A stretch of 9,887 bases of DNA. Origin: Gammaproteobacteria bacterium. GTDB lineage: Bacteria > Pseudomonadota > Gammaproteobacteria > Chromatiales > Chromatiaceae. Below are positions 5,032 to 9,887 of the stretch, piece by piece (positions within the stretch are counted from its first letter, which is position 1; the number at the start of each line of letters is the position of its first letter). Where the stretch lies: positions 1-9,887 of the forward strand of contig JADGBD010000050.1 of the NCBI GenBank assembly GCA_015231665.1, given 5' to 3'. The translations under genes and the position numbers were made by a program. The notes beneath the pieces are model-generated. The model searched no databases. It saw only the letters and a list, made by a program, of their open reading frames with translations, and was not told the DNA's origin.

Positions 5032-5879
5032 TGGCCGAGCATTACTCCTACACCGCCCAGCCGCGGCTGCAGCAGCAGGAATACTGCGACCTGCGCGACT
5101 ATCTGCAAAAGGCCAGCGGCATAGTGTTGGGGGAGGGCAAGGAGTATCTGGTCTCCAGTCGTCTCGGCAAGCTCCTGCGCGAGCACCGGCTGGACAGCTT
5201 TGCTGAACTGGTGCGCGAGCTCAACTCCGGGCGCAATCCGCGCCTGCGCACCCTGGTGGTGGATGCCATGACCACCAACGAGACCTTCTGGTTTCGCGAC
5301 ATGGCCCACTTTCAGCTGCTCACCGAGGTCATCATGCCGGAACGGGCGGCCGAGCCCGGTGCCTTCAGGGTCTGGTCGGCGGCCTGCTCCTCGGGTCAGG
5401 AACCCTATTCCCTGAGCATGGTGATGGATGATTTCCGTAAGAAAAACATTGGCTACCGCCGCTCCGTGGAAATCACCGCCACCGATCTGTCGGAGCAGAT
5501 GCTCGCCGATGCCGCCAAGGGCCTCTACTGCGGCATGGCGACGGTGCGCGGCATCACCCCCGAGCAGCGCAAGCGCTATTTCGTGCCCCGCGGCGACTGC
5601 TTTGAGGTCAATCCCGACCTGCGCCGGGTGATCAGCTTTCGCAAGCAGAACCTGATGGACAGCTTCGCCGGGCTGGGGCGGTTTGATGTCATCTTCTGCC
5701 GCAATGTGCTGATTTACTTCTCCGCCGCCACCAAGGCCGATGTCATCGCCCGCATGGCCCAATCTCTCAAGCCCAGGGGCTACCTGCTGCTCGGTTCCAC
5801 CGAGTCCCTCAGCGACAGCCAGGGCAATTTCGAGATGGTCACAGGCCACGGTGGCATTGTTTACCGGCGCAAGACCTAG
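5031..5879 (+). CDS. cheR: Chemoreceptor methyltransferase CheR
   Basis: CheR transfers methyl groups from S-adenosylmethionine to glutamates on chemoreceptors, the adaptation step opposed by CheB. The 282 residues match the usual length. The N-terminal helical domain (about 10-85) is followed by the family signature TTNETFWFRD (81-90). The SAM-binding motif VWSAACSSGQEPYSL spans 114-128, acidic ITATDLS 148-154, FDVIFCRNVLIYF 218-230, and LLLGSTESL 252-260. All hallmark residues seem intact. Its ATG overlaps the cheV stop as TGATG, indicating translational coupling and a cheV-cheR operon. After the TAG there is a 153-base gap before flgB with a small hairpin at 5898-5911 (GGCAA, CGGC, TTGCC) but no U-run, so read-through into flgB is possible. 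Confidence 0.97.
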   Translation: MAEHYSYTAQPRLQQQEYCDLRDYLQKASGIVLGEGKEYLVSSRLGKLLREHRLDSFAELVRELNSGRNPRLRTLVVDAMTTNETFWFRDMAHFQLLTEVIMPERAAEPGAFRVWSAACSSGQEPYSLSMVMDDFRKKNIGYRRSVEITATDLSEQMLADAAKGLYCGMATVRGITPEQRKRYFVPRGDCFEVNPDLRRVISFRKQNLMDSFAGLGRFDVIFCRNVLIYFSAATKADVIARMAQSLKPRGYLLLGSTESLSDSQGNFEMVTGHGGIVYRRKT

Positions 5880-5977
5880 CCCGAATTTGCCCCAGGCGGC
5901 AACGGCTTGCCCCCTGCTGCCGGGCTGACGCCAACACCCCCGACCTCGCCACTGCGCATCCCGCCAATCTGAAAACT

Positions 5978-5994
5978 TGGCATGGCTTCTGCTT
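5978..5994 (+). promoter_or_regulatory. Sigma-54 promoter of the flgB operon
   Basis: TGGCAT-GGCTT-CTGCTT matches the -24/-12 consensus with GG (5979-5980) and GC (5991-5992) at the required twelve-base step; the preceding T extends the match. Transcription would begin near 6003, about 30 bases before the flgB ATG. In Pseudomonas the flgBCDE genes depend on sigma-54 with the FleR activator; a FleR or FleQ site was not identified here. Confidence 0.75.
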
Positions 5995-6032
5995 GTTATC
6001 TGTCAGCTAACACCAGATGACGGCAAATCGCC

Positions 6033-6425
6033 ATGAGCATACTCGACAACTACTTTGGTATTCACGAACGGGCCCTGCGGATTCGCGATCACCGCTCGGA
6101 GATCCTCGCGGCCAACCTGGCCAATGCGGATACCCCCGGCTATCAGGCGCGGGACATCGACTTCAAGAAGCTGCTGAGTGAGCAGAGCAGCGGCCATCAG
6201 GGCATGCTCGCCACCCATCAGCGCCACATCCATCCCGGCCACTCGCCGGTGGCGCCCCAGGATGTGGCCTTCCGTATTCCCGAGCAACCCTCGCTGGACG
6301 GCAACACCGTCAATGCCGAGCGCGAGCAGGTGGAGTTTGCCTCCAATACTCTGCAGTACCAGGCCAGCCTGGAGTTCGTCAACAGCAAGATCAGCGGCCT
6401 GCTGCGCGCCATCAAGGGCCAGTAG
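6033..6425 (+). CDS. flgB: Flagellar proximal rod protein FlgB
   Basis: FlgB is a subunit of the proximal rod of the flagellar basal body, exported through the flagellar secretion system without a cleaved signal. The 130 residues are standard length. The N-terminal rod/hook signature is clear (ILAANLANADTPGYQARDID, 24-43). The conserved SLDGNTVNAEREQV (87-100) and the C-terminal helix YQASLEFVNSKISGLLRAI (109-127) complete the family pattern. The ATG has no strong ribosome site, only weak GACGG twelve bases or so upstream. It is the first gene after the sigma-54 promoter at 5978-5994, and flgC follows after 25 bases. Confidence 0.97.
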   Translation: MSILDNYFGIHERALRIRDHRSEILAANLANADTPGYQARDIDFKKLLSEQSSGHQGMLATHQRHIHPGHSPVAPQDVAFRIPEQPSLDGNTVNAEREQVEFASNTLQYQASLEFVNSKISGLLRAIKGQ

Positions 6426-6450
6426 GCCATAGTGAGAGGAGACTAGACCC

Positions 6451-6864
6451 ATGTTCAAGGTATTCAATGTAGCCGCCAGCGGCATGAGCGCGCAGAACCA
6501 GCGCCTGAACCTGGTGGCAAGCAACATGGCCAACGCCGATGCGGTCAGCAGCAGTATCGACCAGACCTACAAGAGCCGGCAGCCCTTCTTTCGCACCCTG
6601 CAGAACCAGCTCAACCCCGATGACCCGACAGTCGGTGTCAAGATGGCGGGGGTGGTGGAAAGCCAGGCGCCGCTGGTGTCCGAATACAACCCCCATCACC
6701 CCATGGCCAACGAAGACGGCTACATCTTCCGCCCCAACGTCAATCTGGTGGAAGAAATGGCCAACATGATCTCCGCCTCACGCTCCTACCAGAGCAACAT
6801 CGAGGTGGTGAACTCGGCCAAGCGCATGGCCACCCAGACCCTGCAGATGGGCAAAGGTAACTAA
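6451..6864 (+). CDS. flgC: Flagellar proximal rod protein FlgC
   Basis: FlgC is a second proximal rod component, stacked with FlgB and FlgF beneath the distal rod. The 137-residue protein starts MFKVFNVAASGMSAQNQRLN and continues LVASNMANAD (21-30), the rod-family signature. YKSRQPFF (40-47) is typical of FlgC. EYNPHHPMANEDGYIFRPNV (78-97) and the C-terminal helix ISASRSYQSNIEVVNSAKRM (107-126) are highly conserved. An AGAGGAG site (6435-6441) lies nine bases before the ATG. The flgD ATG follows the TAA after only two bases, so these genes are cotranscribed and probably translated together. Confidence 0.97.
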   Translation: MFKVFNVAASGMSAQNQRLNLVASNMANADAVSSSIDQTYKSRQPFFRTLQNQLNPDDPTVGVKMAGVVESQAPLVSEYNPHHPMANEDGYIFRPNVNLVEEMANMISASRSYQSNIEVVNSAKRMATQTLQMGKGN

Positions 6865-6866
6865 GC

Positions 6867-7553
6867 ATGAGCACAATCAACAATAACCTGAGCGACCTCG
6901 ACGCCCTCGGCCTGCGCTCGGTGGATCAGCTCAAGGCCACCGAGCCCAAGGGCAACGACATGAACATGGAGATGTTCATGGAGCTGATGACCACCCAGAT
7001 GAAGAATCAGGACCCCCTCAAGCCCATGGATAACAACCAGTTCCTTGGCCAGCTGGCGCAGTTCAGCTCGGTCCAGGGCCTGCAGACCCTGAACGATAAC
7101 TTCTCCGCCTTGGCCTCGTCCCTGACCTCCAACCAGGCCCTGCAGGCCGGTGGCCTGGTGGATCGCAGCGTGCTGACTGAGGGCAGCCGCGCCTACTTCA
7201 ACCCCGAGCGCGGCCTCGAGGGTGAGCTCAATCTCGACTCCAGCGGCACCGATGTGCAGGTGCGCATCTACAGCGCCGCCGGCAGCCTGATGAAGAGCCT
7301 CAACCTCGGTACTCAGGCAGAGGGCTCTTTGCCGTTCAAGTGGGATGGCTCCCTGGATGCCGGTGGTAGCGCCCCGGCCGGGGTCTATCGGGTCGAGGCC
7401 GATTATTACGATGGCAAGGGCCGCGCGCCCATCAATACCCTGGTCTCCGCCCGCGTGGACAGCGTCGTGGTGGGCAAGACCAACGAGCAATTGACCCTCA
7501 ATCTCGAGGGCATGGGCAGCGTGCCCTTTAACCGGATTTCCCGCATTCAATAG
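6867..7553 (+). CDS. flgD: Flagellar hook cap / scaffolding protein FlgD
   Basis: FlgD caps the growing hook and promotes FlgE polymerisation; it is discarded once the hook is complete. The protein has 228 residues. The conserved N-terminal part, needed for export and function, reads FMELMTTQMKNQDPLKPMDN (37-56) then QFLGQLAQFSSVQGL. The central and C-terminal part (about 95-228) is the beta-rich FlgD Ig-like/tudor region, including VQVRIYSAAGSLMKSLNLG and FKWDGSLDAGGSAPAGVYRV. AAAGG (6853-6857), inside the end of flgC, serves as ribosome site nine bases upstream. flgE follows after 21 bases. Length and composition are ordinary. Confidence 0.96.
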   Translation: MSTINNNLSDLDALGLRSVDQLKATEPKGNDMNMEMFMELMTTQMKNQDPLKPMDNNQFLGQLAQFSSVQGLQTLNDNFSALASSLTSNQALQAGGLVDRSVLTEGSRAYFNPERGLEGELNLDSSGTDVQVRIYSAAGSLMKSLNLGTQAEGSLPFKWDGSLDAGGSAPAGVYRVEADYYDGKGRAPINTLVSARVDSVVVGKTNEQLTLNLEGMGSVPFNRISRIQ

Positions 7554-7574
7554 GTTTGTTCCAGGAGAGCAGAG

Positions 7575-8894
7575 ATGTCTTACAACATTGCCATCAGCGG
7601 TCTGAATGCCGCACAAACGGACCTTGAGGTCACCTCCCACAACATCGCCAACGCCAGCACCGTTGGCTTCAAGGAGGGCAGGGCCGAGTTTGCCGATGTC
7701 TACGCCAGCACCTTCGGCGACGTCTCCGCCCAGGCCTCCGGCCGCGGTGTCTATGTCAGCCAGGTGTCCCAGCAGTTCAGCCAGGGCACGGTGGAGTTCT
7801 CCGGCAATAACCTGGATTTGGCGATCACCGGCGAGGGGTTTTTCGTCACCAAAAACGCGGCGGAGGAGATTTTTTACACCCGCGCCGGCCAATTCTCCGT
7901 TAACCGTGAGGGTTATGTGGTCAATCAGGCCGAACGCCGTGTGCAAGCATTGCCAGTGACCAATGGAGATTCCTTCGATGTGGACAATCTGCAGTTTTCT
8001 TCTTCGGCAGAGCCTTCCGCATTGTCAGATTTGCAGCTGCCTACGGCTTTGGGGCGGCCTAAAGAGTCGACAGAGTTGAAGATGGGGGTGAATTTGGATT
8101 CCGCCGAGGATGTCATTGATCCTGCATTGAGGCTGGCGGTTGGGACATTCGATGTCGCGGCACCTCCTGCTGAACAGAGTCCGCCGCCGGCAACATCCTA
8201 TAACCATTCGACGTCCACTACTTTCTACGACTCCCTGGGTCAGGCTCATGTAGCTAATTTCTATTATGTAAAAACTGATCCGAATGAATGGGAAGTTTAT
8301 ACCGCAATTGAGCGTGGTGATGGTTATTATGAATTAACAGGCGAAAGTCCTATAACATTGACGTTTGATACATCGGGTAATTTGGACTTGACCGTTCCTC
8401 CCACAGCAACTACAGCAACAACGACTCAGATTAATGCTGCAACTGGTGCAGAGGAGTTGGTGGTAGAGATAGATTTCTCTGAGATTACCCAGTATGGCAG
8501 TAGTTTCGATGTAAATGATTTGACTCAAAATGGCTACTCAGTGGGGCGACTCAACGGAATCGACATTGGTAAAGAAGGAATAGTGTTCGCTAGATACACC
8601 AACGGTCAGTCACAGGCACTGGGGAAGATTGCTCTGGCTAATTTCAATAATCCGCAGGGATTGGCCAAGTCGGGGGATACTGCTTGGCAGGCTACCTATA
8701 CCTCTGGTGATGTACGCATCGGCGGCCCGCTGACTGCGGATTTTGGCAGCATTCAATCCGGTGCCACCGAGGCGGCGAATACCGACTTGGCCAGCCAGTT
8801 GGTCAAGCTGATCATTGCCCAACGCAACTATCAGGCCAATGCCCAGGTCATTACCACCAACAAGACCATGACCCAAACCATTCTCAACGTCTAG
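7575..8894 (+). CDS. flgE: Flagellar hook protein FlgE
   Basis: FlgE polymerises into the hook, the flexible joint between basal body and filament. The 439-residue product starts MSYNIAISGLNAAQTDLEVT and continues SHNIANASTVGFKEGRAEFADVY in two conserved pieces (21-43). FSGNNLDLAITGEGFF (75-90) and YTRAGQFSVNREGYV (101-115) follow. The C-terminal D0 part ends LVKLIIAQRNYQANAQVITT (409-428). Residues about 125-375 are the variable outer domains D1-D3. The DNA for this middle part is AT-richer with different codon use: 8221-8580 is about 42% GC by hand count, while 7621-7680 is 60% and 8761-8820 is 62%. That suggests the outer domain was exchanged by recombination. AGGAG (7563-7567) lies seven bases before the ATG. 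flgF follows after 47 bases. Confidence 0.97.
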   Translation: MSYNIAISGLNAAQTDLEVTSHNIANASTVGFKEGRAEFADVYASTFGDVSAQASGRGVYVSQVSQQFSQGTVEFSGNNLDLAITGEGFFVTKNAAEEIFYTRAGQFSVNREGYVVNQAERRVQALPVTNGDSFDVDNLQFSSSAEPSALSDLQLPTALGRPKESTELKMGVNLDSAEDVIDPALRLAVGTFDVAAPPAEQSPPPATSYNHSTSTTFYDSLGQAHVANFYYVKTDPNEWEVYTAIERGDGYYELTGESPITLTFDTSGNLDLTVPPTATTATTTQINAATGAEELVVEIDFSEITQYGSSFDVNDLTQNGYSVGRLNGIDIGKEGIVFARYTNGQSQALGKIALANFNNPQGLAKSGDTAWQATYTSGDVRIGGPLTADFGSIQSGATEAANTDLASQLVKLIIAQRNYQANAQVITTNKTMTQTILNV

Positions 8895-8941
8895 CGGTGA
8901 TTGGAATCAGTAATGTTTATAGTTAAACCGGGAGACTGACC

Positions 8942-9682
8942 ATGGACCGAATGCTGTATGTCGCCATGAGCGGCGCCAAAGAGACGATGCTGGCCCAAGC
9001 GGCCAACAACAACAATCTGGCGAATGTGGCCACCACGGGTTTCCGTGCCGACCTGCAGCAGTTTCGCAGCATGCCGGTGTTTGGCGATGGTCATCCCACC
9101 CGGGTCTACGCCCTCAGCGAGCGCCCGGCCACCGACTTCAGCCAGGGGCCGCTGGTGCACACCGGACGCGATCTGGACGTGGCGATCAACGGTCAGGGCT
9201 GGATTGCAGTGCAGGCCAAGGACGGTACCGAGGCCTACACCCGCGCCGGCGATCTGCGCACCGACGTCAACGGCTTTCTCACCACAGGCACCGGACTGCC
9301 GGTGATGGGCGATGGCGGCCCCATTGCCATACCGCCGGCGGACAAGGTCATCATCGCTGCCGATGGCACCATCTCCATCCGTCCCCCCGGCGCCAATGCC
9401 AATGAATTGGCGATTGTGGAGCGGATCAAGCTGGTCAATCCCGATCTGGCGCAGATGCGCAAGGGCGCCGATGGCCTGATCCGCCCCGAAGACGGCCAGC
9501 CCGCCGAGGCCGACGCCAACGTGCGCCTGGTGCAGGGCGCCATCGAGGGCAGCAACGTCAACCCCGCCGATGCCCTGGTGGATATGATCGAACTCTCCCG
9601 CCGCTACGAGCTGCAGGTGAAGATGATGAAAACCGCCGATGACAATGCCCAGCAGTCTGCGACTATTATGCGGGCCACCTAA
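8942..9682 (+). CDS. flgF: Flagellar proximal rod protein FlgF
   Basis: FlgF forms part of the proximal rod beneath the FlgG distal rod. The 246 residues fit the family. It begins MDRMLYVAMSGAKETMLAQA and has NNLANVATTGFRADLQQFR (24-42). The middle includes GRDLDVAINGQGWIAVQ (75-91) and YTRAGDLRTDVNGFL (99-113), shared with FlgG and FlgE. The C-terminus, VQGAIEGSNVNPADALVDMI (197-216), is the conserved FlgF/FlgG pattern. Its shorter length and the MDRMLYVAM start separate it from FlgG (about 260). GGGAG (8930-8934) lies seven bases upstream. No promoter was found in the 47-base gap after flgE. Oddly, flgG does not follow within the 205 bases left in the window. Confidence 0.96.
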   Translation: MDRMLYVAMSGAKETMLAQAANNNNLANVATTGFRADLQQFRSMPVFGDGHPTRVYALSERPATDFSQGPLVHTGRDLDVAINGQGWIAVQAKDGTEAYTRAGDLRTDVNGFLTTGTGLPVMGDGGPIAIPPADKVIIAADGTISIRPPGANANELAIVERIKLVNPDLAQMRKGADGLIRPEDGQPAEADANVRLVQGAIEGSNVNPADALVDMIELSRRYELQVKMMKTADDNAQQSATIMRAT

Positions 9683-9692
9683 GTTAGAAGTT

Positions 9693-9741
9693 CTAGGGGT
9701 TAAGGATTAAAGTCCAAGGAGATAGGGTTTAGGATTTAGGT
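9693..9741 (+). repeat. Degenerate TTTAGGA heptamer tract
   Basis: Seven consecutive seven-base units fit the pattern, from CTAGGGG (9693-9699) and TTAAGGA (9700-9706) to TTTAGGA (9728-9734) and TTTAGGT (9735-9741). The two units between 9707 and 9720 and the one at 9721-9727 are more divergent. The unit resembles telomere-like TTTAGGG words, but this is an ordinary bacterial intergenic site, so that likeness is only a description. Confidence 0.55.
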
Positions 9742-9835
9742 TTTGCTTTGACTCCGCTCAGCCAAAGTTTTTCTTAAAGTTGACGCCATTAAACTCCAAT
9801 GCCTGCTCGCTAGCCCAATGAGCGAATGACTTTGT

Positions 9836-9853
9836 CCCGAGCCAGCGCTCGGG
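9836..9853. repeat. Short perfect hairpin after flgF
   Basis: CCCGAGC (9836-9842), loop CAGC (9843-9846) and GCTCGGG (9847-9853) form a seven-base-pair stem. No U-run follows on either strand, so it is unlikely to be a strong intrinsic terminator. A weaker pair TCGCT/AGCGA (9807-9811 and 9821-9825) is just upstream. Confidence 0.45.
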
Positions 9854-9887
9854 GCTCCCAGGTTCTAGGGCTTGAATCCTAACTCCA

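Larger units (their letters stand above)
9690..9887. repeat. Noncoding interval after flgF bounded by an imperfect repeat
   Basis: From 9683 to the window end no gene is seen. GTTCTAGGG occurs at 9690-9698 and again at 9862-9870, 172 bases apart; both copies continue similarly and end in TCCA (9690-9716 and 9862-9887). Between them lie the heptamer tract, a T-rich stretch near 9769-9776, and the small hairpin at 9836-9853. It may be a short mobile or repeat-type insertion in the flg operon; the second copy runs to the edge, so the right boundary is unknown. Confidence 0.4.

Noticed and set aside
5007..5849. Minus-strand frame of 280 codons opposite cheR
   Set aside because: CheR motifs are intact on the plus strand; this is a shadow frame.
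5898..5911. Hairpin after cheR as a terminator
   Set aside because: The stem is only five base pairs and is followed by C-rich sequence with no U-run.
6861..7946. Minus-strand frame of 361 codons opposite flgD and flgE
   Set aside because: It runs antisense across two clear flagellar genes and has the same shadow-frame composition.
8895..8941. Promoter for flgF in the flgE-flgF gap
   Set aside because: TTGGAA and TATAGT are only 11 bases apart, and the sigma-54-like TTGGAA lacks a GC at the -12 position.

Overview
This window is a flagellar and chemotaxis locus of a Gammaproteobacterium. The gene order flgN-flgM-flgA facing away from cheV-cheR-flgB-flgC-flgD-flgE-flgF is the arrangement known from Pseudomonas and related polar-flagellated genera. 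Promoter elements of the sigma-54 and sigma-28 (FliA) types sit where that regulatory scheme places them. Most coding DNA is GC-rich (hand counts of several 60-base blocks gave about 60-73%). I cannot name the genus from sequence alone. No RNA gene, insertion sequence or CRISPR array was seen.

Layout. Bases 1-63 are a purine/pyrimidine-biased, repeat-like tail after the first gene. On the minus strand at 69-1298 lies a single-span membrane protein with a very acidic cytoplasmic N-terminus and a C-terminal SPOR domain. Opposite it, at 1569-2114 on the plus strand, is an unrecognised 181-residue soluble protein. The 270-base gap between them (1299-1568) holds two back-to-back sigma-54 promoter candidates, which could tie both genes to flagellar control. 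The unknown gene meets flgN tail to tail with an 11-base overlap. FlgN (export chaperone) and FlgM (anti-sigma-28) are an overlapping pair with a clear sigma-28 promoter. FlgA (periplasmic P-ring chaperone) has its own sigma-54 promoter. In the 281-base flgA-cheV gap are a strong hairpin with a UUCG loop, a sigma-28-like candidate for cheV and a possible 43-codon leader ORF. CheV and CheR overlap by one base. A 153-base gap with a good sigma-54 promoter precedes flgBCDE and flgF. Downstream of flgF the operon is interrupted by at least 205 noncoding bases containing TTTAGGA-like heptamers and imperfect long repeats, where flgG would normally follow closely.

How the genes work together. FlgB, FlgC and FlgF are rod proteins, FlgD is the hook cap and FlgE the hook. 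FlgA helps build the P ring in the periplasm. FlgM holds FliA inactive until the hook-basal body is finished and FlgM is exported; FlgN chaperones the hook-filament junction proteins. CheV and CheR act on chemoreceptor signalling and adaptation. Flg genes with sigma-54 promoters and flgM with a sigma-28 promoter fit an early/late transcription hierarchy.

No wholly new system is evident. The parts most worth following are the AT-rich central block of flgE, the cheV leader, the palindrome over the flgM promoter, the SPOR/unknown gene pair and the repeats after flgF.
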